The notes beneath the pieces are model-generated. The model had not been told where the DNA came from and ran no database searches. It saw only the letters and a program-made list of their open reading frames with translations. Made by a program: the position numbers and the translations under genes. Shown here one piece after another: positions 41,841-52,414 of a stretch of 64,000 bases of DNA; the stretch's first letter is position 1; each line of letters opens with the position of its first letter. Source of the stretch: Lepisosteus oculatus (Eukaryota; Chordata; Actinopteri; Semionotiformes; Lepisosteidae); contig NW_027168298.1 in the NCBI RefSeq assembly GCF_040954835.1, positions 675,001 to 739,000 of the forward strand, in the 5' to 3' direction.

Positions 41841-42261
41841 CCCAGTGGGCATTGATTCGTCGAATATACGTATATTTACAGCGAAAATACGGCTATACGT
41901 ATATATACGTCGCCTCGACGTATAATCAACGTCGAATTGCAACCATAAAATCGACGACATGAATAAACGCATATATAACATCGAAAACACATCTAACACA
42001 GTGCCTGAGGCTTTTTACTGTATGTATCGTGTGTGCCGCAACTAGGAGTATACGGCACTCTGCACAGTGTTCGAAGTAAATTATTTTCGCAGTAATAAAT
42101 TTATTATATTTACTATATTTATTATACACGTGTAAATTTATTACTGCGAAAATAATTTACTTCGAACACTGTGCAGAGATTCTAGACAAATTGCAGACAA
42201 CATTTAGACGTCTAAGGTATGCGTTTAATAGACGAATATTATACGTCTTTTGCCCACTGTG
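41841..42261. mobile_element. CCCAGTGGGCA transposon, short copy 2
   Basis: 421 bp from cccagtgggcattgattcgt to gacgtataat-type sub-terminal DNA and tgcccactgtg. It keeps both ends and the hairpin but lacks the 2-kb interior, so it is a deletion derivative. Left flank gcgcctt compared with the related DNA at about 44,270 (gcgcattg...) and unit C shows the insertion point; the right flank is unrelated. Confidence 0.75.
42058..42178. repeat. hairpin of transposon copy 2
   Basis: Arms 42,058-42,103 and 42,133-42,178 with a 29-nt loop in the same orientation as copy 1. Arm positions that differ from copy 1 differ in both arms, keeping base pairing. Confidence 0.85.
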
Positions 42262-43170
42262 CTGCCCTCTTGATTTCGGATTTAATTTCTTTATTACAGG
42301 GGCGCTTTTATGATGACAGAGTCATGTTCAGGTACTTTGCTTGATGGAGGAAGCTCATTTCGGACTCTGTGATCTGCTCACCTGGAAAGGTCTGCTGTAC
42401 TACTACAAGAGAGAAGTAGAGTCTGGAGGAAGGGACAATTTTATGATGCTTTGGAAGATAGTTTTTTTTTTCTTTGAAATCGAAATGAATCAGAATATCA
42501 GTGCAAAAGACAGACTCTTGGTTTGGTTTAAAGAGATATGGTTTTAAAACAGACAAAATGTAGAAAACAGGTGTTTCTCACTTTTGGAAAAGAATGGACC
42601 GGGGGTAATATTTTACTAGTTGCAGTGCTGATCTTACTGGGTTACAGTCCTGCAGTATCACACTGGATAACGTGTCTGACTACGGATCAGGAGATTGTAA
42701 GTTCGACTCCTGCCTGGCTCGGGTTGTTTTTAAACGCATCGGGCTACTCCCTAAGTAGTCTGTGCTACTTACTGCATTGTAAGAGTACCCAGTAAGAGAT
42801 TCCCTTCATGTAAAGGAACTGCACCTGAAAGCTTTAGAAAAACACCTGGGCTCAGTACGGTGCTGAGAGCTCAGCTTTGCTATTCTAATTAGCACGCACT
42901 GCATCGGCTATGAACCCGAACTTTTCAATTATTCCGATCAGTAAGTCAACACGTAGTCCACATGAACGGTAGAAATATTCTCTTGTCTGTCTCTTGTTTG
43001 TATAGAACTGAATGTCCCTGACAATGTACTGTTAGTTTTAATTGAAGAACGGCATTTGTGTTCAAATATACCAGACAAGTTTACGTAACTGCTCATGCGA
43101 CACTGAGTTGTAATTAGTCAAGAAATAAAGTCGAACAACAGCTGCGGGTTTGATTCTGAACGTATGAGAT
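42262..43170 (+). repeat. duplicated gene unit, copy 5 with tRNA-Arg flank
   Basis: Starts abruptly at ctgccctcttgatttcgg next to the transposon end and parallels 37,134-38,060. Contains the second exon-like block (ATG 42,341) with a frame to 42,547. Confidence 0.55.
42662..42721 (+). pseudogene. tRNA-Arg(ACG) lacking the 5' part
   Basis: Anticodon ACG with ctgactacggatcag and T arm are present (gtaagttcgactcc), but the 5' acceptor and half of the D arm are deleted and the T stem has a mismatch. Confidence 0.8.
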
Positions 43171-43675
43171 TTCAGCGCCTTTTACTTCCATTGACAAATG
43201 ACAGAGATTCGAAGAGAGATCCTTCAGACCAGCAAGCAAACCCACGGCTATTTCGGTTTTCTATCTAGGCAACGTTGGTGTCTGCAATAGCATACATGAA
43301 AGCGTGATGCAATTTCTGTGGCTACATTTGTTGCACGTCATGCACAGTAAGAGTGTTTCTAACACCAAATAAAAAGTCAACAATTAGCGATCACGCCTTC
43401 TCCTCAGTTAACCCACTGAAACCCTTGCTGTTAACAGTTCTTTACTGCGTGCTTTACGAGCACCTACATATTGTGTCGGTTCGTTCAGCTGTATTCATTA
43501 GGTTTTCAAAGGCATAAGTAGAGCACCAGAGGTGCGAACGCAAAATGTGTGGTTATCTGAAGAATGTATTTCCATGGCAGCAGGGCCAAGCGATTTAGCG
43601 TTCTTATAGTACCAGGAAAGGAGAAGCGGCACTTAGCCTCTGCCTCGCAGGCACAAGGTGACGTGCGGCAGACGC
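43171..43675. other. no feature recognised
   Basis: Spacer without visible RNA gene or repeat match inside the window. Confidence 0.4.
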
Positions 43676-43757
43676 CGGAGTCGGCAGGTTTCGAACCTGC
43701 GCGGGGAAGCCCCAACGCATTTCGAGCCCATCGCCTTAACCACTCGAGCACGACAAA
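43676..43757 (-). pseudogene. tRNA-Ser(CGA)-like, disrupted
   Basis: About 82 nt on the minus strand with intact B box ggttcgaaacc and long variable arm (ggggcttccccg), anticodon CGA. The anticodon stem (atggg/tgcgt) is mispaired, the D arm has gtgctcgag for gtggccgag and the acceptor is poor. Confidence 0.7.
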
Positions 43758-44385
43758 AGCGAGCCCGCCGCCGCCGCCGCATTCCTCCTATAATCAAACA
43801 CGGACTGCGAGGTGGCTGCGGAAACCTTTTTAAAGTTGCTCTCCGTTAAAAAAAAAATACCTTTCACAAGATACGTGCCGGCAGACAGACACGCCTCAGA
43901 GGGTTTAAGGCTGGCTTCACGTTCAAATGATAAAGTCCCCCCGTCCGGATGTCAAAATGCAACGTTGTCAGACAGAACAAACATCAACAAACCACAAATG
44001 TGGACAAGGATTTTACAAGCTGCACCACACTGCACTTTCAAAAGCATTTACGTTCGTGTTAGACGCAGGACTTGCCTTTGATTTGCGCGCTTACGAACGC
44101 CATGGAAAACGAAACTAAACTAAAGCCCTCAGCTCCTGCACTTGATTATAATGCCGTTACGTGTCGAAGCAGTAATTTACGTCATCCTACCACTGCAACA
44201 CGGGGAATAGAGAGAAATGAGCACACGCTACGAATCGTCTCAATCACTCCCTAGAGTCGTAAGGCGCATTGAAGGGTGCACCCCCATCATTAATCGTTGC
44301 GCCTCTGTGAAAGGAAAGCTCTTGGGCAGTCTTTGAAACAGCTCGGATGAAACACTTGATTTCTTCCATGTGCATCTGGAGCCCA
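43758..44385. repeat. diverged unit C
   Basis: Clearly related to 6,724-7,330 but with many substitutions, so an older duplicate. Includes a short GCC/CCG run (43,767-43,780). Confidence 0.55.
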
Positions 44386-44997
44386 CCCAGTGGGCAAAAG
44401 ACGTATAATATACGTCTATTAAACGCATACCTTAGACGTCTAAATGTGGTCTACAATTCGTCTAGAATGAAATTCTAATATACGTCTAAAGTTATACGTC
44501 AATTATACGTCTATGTTTAGACGTTCATTATACATAAATGGTTGGAGTTCTATTATACGGATAAATTTAGAGGACTATTATACATATATGGTTGGAGTTC
44601 CGGATAACTTTAGAGGTCTATTATACGTATATGGTTAGAGGTCTATTATACGCATAACTTTAGAGGTCTATTATACGTATATGGTTAGAGGTCTGTTATA
44701 CGTATATGGTTAGAGGTCTATTATACGGATAACATTAGAGGTCTATTATACGTATATGGGTAGAGGTCTATTATACATCAAAGATAGGTTTTATAGGTGT
44801 AGAAACAAGTAAACCAAGCCAATGATTAGATTTAGAAATGTATTCTGAAAATACACATTCACACCTGAAACATGTATTTCAAATTATACATTGTATACAA
44901 TCAATCAACAATCAACATATGGGCAATAATCATAAAAAACACAACTAGTCTTGAACTTCAGCTACAAATTCTGGTAACATGGCAATATACAGTATAG

Positions 44998-45086
44998 GTG
45001 AGTAGCACCTGAAGAAGGCTCCACGGCCGAAACGTTGTGTTCTCTTTCTTCTTTTTTTCAGCATGGAATAAACCTATTACTTGTTC
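44998..45086 (+). mobile_element. 89-bp short retroposon
   Basis: Insertion absent from transposon copy 1 (near 8,454). It is flanked by a 15-bp duplication, caatatacagtatag (44,983-44,997 and 45,087-45,101). It contains cctgaagaaggctccacggc followed by cgaaacgttg, a core I recall from abundant fish repeats, and aataaacct near the end. Confidence 0.8.
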
Positions 45087-46951
45087 CAATATACAGTATA
45101 GTAATGACAAACACAAAACTAATTACATTAACACACTAACTCAAAACCACATTTTGATTCAAATATACATTTTAAAATGTACAACTTCTATATTTCCAAG
45201 AAAAAAAAATATTACAATGGAAGTTAAGATGATTTTTGTCCACTATTTGCAAACCCTGTCTAATTGTCCTAACAGTTAGAACCAAAAACCTATTATTTTC
45301 AGTGTCCAGATCTCCTGGCCCCCTGCCTTGCATATGCATTCTTCAAGTAACACATTGCATGGTCCTTTATTTCTTTTTCTGTTGATGTAGGGTGGGACTT
45401 CAGCACCGCAGCTAGGAGAAAATTATATAATATTACTTCCCAAATAAATGATGATTAATATCTTCTTTAGTATAATCTAAAAAATGAACGGTTTACTAAG
45501 CTCAAAACTGAAATAAATGTATAAAATTTAGCTTGCATCATAGCAGTTGAGCAATAAAGTCTGTCCTAATTAAAGAGTACCCAAAGTTTGAAAGTACAAC
45601 ATAGAATAAGAATAGAGAAACGGCAAAACGATTTTGTGTCATCTTCCCCATTCACACTATTTTATGTGCCATTTTTTGCTTATTCACGTACTATTTTAAT
45701 CAAAATAATATTAAGAAAGATCTGTATGTATTCAGATAGTATTATTATTGTTCATACTTACTCGTCAAAAGAGGATTGCTGAGATATTTGCGGATATACT
45801 TCTACATTTGAAAAACATGTCCAAAATGGTGACCAACGAATACTAGCAATGCATTGTGGTATATAAGCGGAAAATATGCTGGGTTCGATATTTTCTCAAC
45901 GTATGCGTTTATTAATGTTGTCGATATTATGGTTGAAATATAACATTGAAAATACATCGCGGCTATGTGCCCCCTGCTATGAGCTGATGTGCAATTTTAA
46001 CGCATGTAGTTAGTAAGGATCGGTCACTGTTGTATGGTATTATATATAATGACATTATGGAATAGGATGGGGACAGGCCTGGCATCACGGGGGGAGGGGG
46101 GAATGTCGCCCCTTCAGTTTTGGGCAAAAAGATTTACCTAACTTAATTTGCGCCCTAAAAAAATAGTTGTACTTTGTCAATGGTCAGACAACACTAAATG
46201 ACACGAACAGTCACTCAGTCTGTTTGATGGGCAGGAGGGCTATCCGTCCAGGAACTGCACATATCAGTGTCGTTATTGAGTGTCAACATTACGATCCTGT
46301 TTGCTCAGGTGGACCGATTCCTTGCAGTAGTTTATCATTATACTTAAAATCGTTATATAACTAGGACTAGTTATAGCAGTCTGTGCTTTCTGTTGGTTTT
46401 ACAACATTTTTTCTTAACGATTCAGAACGTCCATGTAGCTGCAAAAATGAACGCTTATGGTACTTTTCGCTCCAGGCAATACTCTCCAGTGAGAGTGACG
46501 AAAAATGTGAAACTGAACTTCATCGCAAATACCAGATTGCTAGTCGATATCTTCTATCATGAAGCACTAATCAATGGCATAGCTGCGAGATTTCATTTGG
46601 GTAGCTGCACCGTACAGCTCCGTTTCAACCGAAATATCACCCCCGCTCAGAATTTCAGACGCCCCCCTACAGATTTTTCCCCGGGCACCGCGCACTGATG
46701 GGAGACGGGGTTTCCAGGAAATGGTATCAACTTTTCTCAAGAAAATAAAAATAGAAACTCTATAGGCACTCAAACATTTTACTGTTTTTTTTTCAGGCAG
46801 GTGGCAAGACCCCTCCGCAAAACCCTTGTATGCCAAGCTGTGGGCATTGATTCGTCGAATATACGTATATTCACGGCGAAAATAAGGTTATACGTATATA
46901 TACGTCGCCTCGACGTATAATCAACGTCGAATTGCAACCGTAAAATCGACG

Positions 46952-47184
46952 ACATTAATAAATGCATATATAACGTCGAAAACACATCTAACACTAGGAG
47001 TATACGGCACTCTGCACAGTGTACGAAGTAAATTATTTTCGCAGTAATTAATTTACACGTGTATAATAAATATAGTAAATATAATTAATTACTGCGAAAA
47101 TAATTTACTTCGTACACTGTGCAGAGTGCTGTATACTCCTAGTGTTAGATGTGTTTTCGACGTTATATATGCGTTTATTAATGT
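46952..47184. repeat. hairpin of transposon copy 3, long arms and flipped loop
   Basis: Arms about 46,952-47,053 and 47,083-47,184, with a 29-nt loop 47,054-47,082 that is the reverse complement of the loop in copies 1 and 2. Confidence 0.85.
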
Positions 47185-47545
47185 TTATTTCACAGTGTCG
47201 TGCACCTTTTCATTGCTCTCGCTTTCAGAGCCTCCGCACGGCACACGACTCAACATCAGGAAGCACATTGAAGTGAAAGCAGGGAGCGCTGCGACATGCA
47301 CTGTGCAGATCCCGCCACACTAAGAGGTGAGTGGGTCTGTTCGATGCACAAAGAACGCTTTGATAAGCGTCAAAGGCAAATCATTCCGAGTTGGTCGTTT
47401 GTGTTTTCCGTTCAGACGCGAAATGCTGAAATGATCTCTCGGCTCCTCGGTTGTCATTTCTGCTCCGTAAAGGAATCACAGCACGAGTCGGCTTCCAGCA
47501 CGGTGGGTCGGGACACGATGCCGGGGGTCGGAGAGAGCGATGTCT

Positions 47546-47614
47546 TCCTCGTTAGTATAGGACCTGTCACGTGGACCTGTCACCTGTCCCCACCTGTCAC
47601 GCGGGAGACCGGGG
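47546..47614 (+). pseudogene. tRNA-Asp pseudogene, copy
   Basis: Same relic as 50,951-51,019 and 31,498-31,566, with the D arm replaced by acctgtcac repeats. Confidence 0.75.
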
Positions 47615-47767
47615 TACATCAGGACGCGCATTGAAGTGAAAGCAGGATGCGCTGCGACATGCACTGTGCAGATCCCGCCACACTAAGAGGTGAGTGGGTC
47701 TGTTCGATCACAGCACTAGGCGAATCCCCAATCCCCTTTTGTGCGTGGCGACAGAAGAAGTCTGGTC

Positions 47768-47840
47768 TGTTTCCTCCCGGTTTCGATCCGGGGATCTTTC
47801 GCGTGTGAGGCAAACGTGATAACCACTACACTACGGAAAC
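47768..47840 (-). tRNA. tRNA-Val: tRNA-Val(CAC), worn copy
   Basis: 73 nt. Carries the B-box change ggatcgaaacc and matches the copy at 51,173 better than its mirror partner at 34,681. Confidence 0.75.
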
Positions 47841-48282
47841 TGTGGTCAGATGTGCCCAGCGGCCCAGCGCTGAGCTTCACCAATGCGATTCAGCTGCTTC
47901 CAGTGCCTTTATTGGGATGCGCTGATGGACCATGCTCTCTCTCCAGAGACCAGCACGCCTGTCATGGACGGAGCAGGAAAGACGGCGCCACATTCTACAG
48001 CCCTCTCCACGCAATCGACGAAATCGGGCTACTGAAGTGGAGAAAATCGCCTCTCCAGAAAGTGCAAATATCATCTTGGAGAGTATAAATCCTATTGCCG
48101 AAGGTCAGCCCTGTCTACCAGAGTGACCCTCCCACCTACTGCAGCGATGGTCAGCTCGTCTCACACGCGAGAAGTTTCGGCTGGAAACAAGCGCCCCCTC
48201 TTCTCGCACGTTGAGTAGTTTTAATGCGGCTCCTTCGTACACAGTGCTGATCTTTTGGAAAGCAGGAGGCAAGATTGACACG

Positions 48283-48354
48283 TTCCCATACCGGGAGTCG
48301 AACCCGGGCCGCCTGGGTGAAAACCAGGAATCCTAACCGCTAGACCATATGGGA
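48283..48354 (-). tRNA. tRNA-Glu: tRNA-Glu(TTC), mirror copy
   Basis: Same as 34,167-34,238 with all consensus positions intact. Confidence 0.95.
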
Positions 48355-48555
48355 GTGCACAACCCTGCTGTTCCGGGCATCATGCAAGCAAACTACATAA
48401 ATATGAGAAAACACGCAAGAGAGCTGTCACTCAGAGTGTCGAAGGGTCGATGTATACTGGGGCTCAGTTGAAATGCAACGTCAGGACTTTCCCGAATTAT
48501 GTCACACGAAGAGAGCACAGCCTTTTCCGCCCTGCCACGTGTGTATCGGTAACTC

Positions 48556-48627
48556 GCCGTGATCGTATAGTGGTCAGTACTTTGTGTTGTGGCCGCAACA
48601 ACCCCGGTTCGAATCCGGGTCACGGCA
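48556..48627 (+). tRNA. tRNA-His: tRNA-His(GTG), mirror copy
   Basis: Same as 33,894-33,965. TTTT follows at about 48,643. Confidence 0.94.
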
Positions 48628-49201
48628 GAATAGGGGCGTCTGCTTTTACTACTTGCACGAATGAAGGCAAAAAAAAGCCAATTGATGTGAACGAACGGCG
48701 CTTTACAGAGGAGTACTGCCTGACTGGATCGTTGATGAACGACAGAGACCACTCCGACCTCTTCTCGGGTTTCTTCAATGACTTACTAAGGATCTTCTTC
48801 ACATTCGCCCATGCAGGGGAAGCCAGTTACACCAAAGCAAACGCAGGAAAGTGCAATTCAAGCAGAGACCAGGAGGGACTTGTTTACACCGAGAGTGGTC
48901 GGAGAATGGAACAATGCGCCCAGCCCTGTTGCTGGAGCCGATTCTTGATGAGATCTTGGGCTCACTAAGAAGCCCCCGCTGGATGCTAATCTTTCTGTTG
49001 TTCTTGCAGGTCCTGCGCTGCTATTGAGCCGACAGAGCTCGTCCTGATCTGTCGGCACAGCCCAATTGCAAATGATCGGCTCCGCATACAGAAGGAACGT
49101 GCGTTTGGTACAAGAGTGCATGAAGGCACCGGAAATACATTGGGAACAAATGACCGGTCGCTCAATACCTCTGTGAAGTACAGGAGCGTGCAAAACGAGG
49201 C

Positions 49202-49274
49202 TGTTTCCGCCCGGTCTCGAACCGGGGACCTTTCGCGTGTTAGGCGAACGTGATAGCCGCTACACCACGGAAAC
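49202..49274 (-). tRNA. tRNA-Val: tRNA-Val(AAC), mirror copy
   Basis: Same as 33,247-33,319. A 4-bp indel (gtga) between this locus and tRNA-Phe shifts the mirror offset here. Confidence 0.93.
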
Positions 49275-49380
49275 CTGCGGGGACTGCTGCTGGTGTCTCG
49301 CTTGCGTTTCGGGCTGAGAAAGGGACGCGTTTAGGCAGGGGGCGCTGGAGAGAGGAACAAAGGGCGCGATGAAACAAAAC

Positions 49381-49440
49381 ACCGAAACCCGGGATCTTTA
49401 GATCTTCAGTCTAACGCTCTCCCAGCTGAGCTATTTCGGC
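49381..49440 (-). pseudogene. tRNA-Phe(GAA) with T-arm deletion, mirror copy
   Basis: Same 11-bp loss as 33,077-33,136. Confidence 0.85.
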
Positions 49441-50466
49441 GGTGCACAGAGCCCACAGCCACCTGCTCCAGCCTTCCTGTGTTGCGGCATGAGCGCACCA
49501 AGAGTAGCGGGAGAGTGTTGCAGGAACGTCACTCAGAAGGAAAGCCACCCAGGTGCGCCCTCTGAGCTCTGTCCAGCGCATCTTCCTCGCATGGACTCCT
49601 GCCTGCGACGGGCAGGAAACAATTAGCAAGAACAGAACAACACCCCATGGGTGTCTCATGACCACACCTTAGGTTGTGACACGTGCAGGTGTGAGGGGTT
49701 GCCGGGCTACTTTGGAGCAGAGCTTGGGCGGAGGGAGGGCGGGAAAGCAGACAAAGAGGTGACACCTCAAGGTCTGCACGATCACAGCTCTCCGCCGCCC
49801 CAGGCTTCCGCTCGATAAGCTGCTGGACACACCCGCCCCTCCTCACACAGACCGTGGAAAAGCCCCCGAGTCGGAGGGCTCTCTCTTCCTCCCAGGAGCT
49901 CTTGGACACGACGCACAGACAGGGTGCGGGGAGCCGCCGCCTGCAAACACGGCTCCAGGCAGGACTCCACTCCGTAGGAGCCGCAGAGCAGAGGAGATGG
50001 GGGCAGCTTAGCTCCTGTGCAGAGACCTGAGCTGCTGTTGCTGCAGACGCTGTCTTTTCTGCACTCGGGGTAGGAGTGAATGTTGAGTTGCCCTTAGAAA
50101 TGAAGCAGAGTACTTCAACGGCACGGGTGTGTGTGTGTGCGTGCGCCCTGGTGATTCTGGGAGACAGATCGAACCTGGGCTAAAAGAGAGGAGGCTTAGC
50201 CCTCTTCCATTTGCTACTTCAAAGTTGTACAACCCATTTGTATCTGCTAGGCGGCGCAGTTGTCGTGCACAAAGAACGCTTTGAAAAGCGTCCAAAGCAA
50301 GTCATTCCGAGTTGGTCGTTTGTGTTTTCCGTTCAGACGCGAAATGCTGAAATGATCTCTCGGCTCCTCGGTTGTCATTTCTGCTCCGTAAAGGAATCAC
50401 AGCACGCGTCGCCTTCCAGCACGCTGGGTCGGGACACGATGCCGGGGGTCGGAGCGTGTGATGTCT

Positions 50467-50538
50467 TCCTCGTTAGTATAGTGGCAAGTATCCCCGCCTG
50501 TCACGCGGGAGACCGGGGTTCGATTCCCCGACGGGGAG
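50467..50538 (+). tRNA. tRNA-Asp: tRNA-Asp(GTC), mirror copy
   Basis: Same as 31,979-32,050, followed by TTTTC and TTTT runs. Confidence 0.93.
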
Positions 50539-50950
50539 TAGCTTTTCTTTTACCTCCTTAGAGAAAGGACTGCCTTTCACTTCTCTGTTTTCTAACATAG
50601 CGTCGTGCACCTTTTCATTGCTCTCGCTTTCAGAGCCTCCGCACGGCACACGACTCGACATCAGGAAGCACATTGAAGTGAAAGCAGGGAGCGCTGCGAC
50701 ATGCACTGTGCAGATCCCGCCACACTAAGAGGTGAGTGGGTCTGTTCGATGCACAAAGAACGCTTTGATAAGCGTCAAAGGCAAATCATTCCGAGTTGGT
50801 CGTTTGTGTTTTCCGTTCAGACGCGAAATGCTGAAATGATCTCTCGGCTCCTCGGTTGTCATTTCTGCTCCGTAAAGGAATCACAGCACGAGTCGGCTTC
50901 CAGCACGGTGGGTCGGGACACGATGCCGGGGGTCGGAGAGAGCGATGTCT

Positions 50951-51019
50951 TCCTCGTTAGTATAGGACCTGTCACGTGGACCTGTCACCTGTCCCCACCT
51001 GTCACGCGGGAGACCGGGG
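50951..51019 (+). pseudogene. tRNA-Asp pseudogene, mirror copy
   Basis: Mirror of 31,498-31,566 and direct duplicate of 47,546-47,614. Confidence 0.75.
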
Positions 51020-51172
51020 TACATCAGGACGCGCATTGAAGTGAAAGCAGGATGCGCTGCGACATGCACTGTGCAGATCCCGCCACACTAAGAGGTGAGT
51101 GGGTCTGTTCGATCACAGCACTAGGCGAATCCCCAATCCCCTTTTGTGCATGGCGACAGAAGAAGTCTGGTC

Positions 51173-51245
51173 TGTTTCCTCCCGGTTTCGATCCGGGGAT
51201 CTTTTGCGTGTGAGGCAAACGTGATAACCACTACACTACGGAAAC
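51173..51245 (-). tRNA. tRNA-Val: tRNA-Val(CAC), mirror copy with repaired stem
   Basis: 73 nt. The anticodon stem is tttgc/gcaaa, fully paired, unlike the mismatched stem of the mirror copy at 31,272. The B box keeps the ggatcgaaacc change. Confidence 0.78.
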
Positions 51246-51499
51246 TGTGGTCAGATGTGCCCAGCGGCCCAGCGCTGAGCTTCACCAATGCGATTCAGCT
51301 GCTTCCAGTGCCTTTATTGGGGTGCGCTGATGGACCGTGCTCTCTCTCCAGAGACCAGCACGCCTGTCATGGACGGAGCAGGAAAGACGGCGCCACATTC
51401 TACAGCCCTCTCCACGCAATCGACGAAATCGGGCTACTGAAGTGGAGAAAATCGCCTCTCCAGAAAGTGCAAATATCATCTTGGAGAGTATAAATCCTA

Positions 51500-52414
51500 T
51501 TGCCGAAGGTAAGCCCCGCTAAGCCCCGGCGCAAAATAGGCAGGCAGGACCGCACTAAGCGTCAGAGCCGCCGTGAGCGCTACGGGGAAGGCAAGGGCTC
51601 AGGCAGAGTCTATCATAAGACTGGACGAAGGGAGTCGACTGCAGCCCGCCTGGCCAGGCTTGAACAAGCCCTGCCTGAGAGATCAGGACAGGGTAAACCT
51701 TCCGCAGCGAATGCCAGAAGTGTGAATGAGCTTAGGGGGACCACGCCCCTTCTCACTGGAGGAGGCGGGGATCCGTCCCAAGCCCCTCCCTCAGTCTATC
51801 TGATTGGGTGGGAGGGTTCCTGCCTGGAAGAAGGCTTTGACTCTGAGTTGGGCGCTGACCCCGCCACTGAAGTCAAAGAAAAGGCAGGCTTCCTACAATT
51901 CTTAGGGAATCTCAGCCAGAAAGGCAAAGCAAGGCGTATTTATATCAAGGTTTCTCTTGAAAACGTCTTAGATAGAGAAGCACTGATTGACACTGGGGCT
52001 GAAATTAGTTTGATGTCAGCCGATCTACTCAGCGAGCTCAAACGAGTAGCGAAAGGAAAAGGCATCAGACTTAAGGTAGAACCGTGTAAGATAGATATTT
52101 CCAGCTATACCCAGGATCATGCCAGGATCACACACCGAGTGTGGGTGGCACTTAGGTTCTGGCCAATGAACGTGGTGCATCCTGTTTACATCTCTAGGTT
52201 AAAAACAGAGCCACTACTCATTGGCCAAGACCTGCTTGACAGGCTGGAGCCTCTGGTGGACTGCCAGCGTGGAAAATTGTGGGCTCAGGTCAAAAACCCT
52301 AAGCCTGTTGCACAGCAAAAAGGGGGATTCAGTGGTTATGCTGTGATCACACAGTGCCCACTGAACACTATAGCTGAGTTGGAGGTTCCTCCTGGTTCCT
52401 CTGGACGAGAATAA
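51500..52414 (+). CDS. retropepsin-type protease frame, mirror copy
   Basis: Same 304-codon frame as 30,103-31,017 with the DTGAE motif intact and LLIGQDLLDRLE, probably the ancestral form. It opens with TTG, so no ATG start. It ends in TAA followed by ATG in the same frame. Confidence 0.75.
   Translation: MPKVSPAKPRRKIGRQDRTKRQSRRERYGEGKGSGRVYHKTGRRESTAARLARLEQALPERSGQGKPSAANARSVNELRGTTPLLTGGGGDPSQAPPSVYLIGWEGSCLEEGFDSELGADPATEVKEKAGFLQFLGNLSQKGKARRIYIKVSLENVLDREALIDTGAEISLMSADLLSELKRVAKGKGIRLKVEPCKIDISSYTQDHARITHRVWVALRFWPMNVVHPVYISRLKTEPLLIGQDLLDRLEPLVDCQRGKLWAQVKNPKPVAQQKGGFSGYAVITQCPLNTIAELEVPPGSSGRE

Larger units (their letters stand above)
44386..47184. mobile_element. CCCAGTGGGCA transposon, long copy 3
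   Basis: Starts cccagtgggcaaaagacgta and follows copy 1 at high identity, with an expanded minisatellite (44,560-44,775), a small retroposon (44,998-45,086), and a rearranged right end. The terminal sequence starting gtgggcattgattcgtcgaa (46,849) is present in inverted order, followed by the hairpin. The true right end is missing: at 47,184 it joins a tRNA cassette. Confidence 0.75.
47197..48115. repeat. direct duplicate of 50,602-51,520
   Basis: About 920 bp at a constant offset of 3,405, with very few differences. It holds the tRNA-Asp relic and tRNA-Val(CAC) cassette and occupies the place where the mirror of 34,400-35,150 would be expected. Confidence 0.85.
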
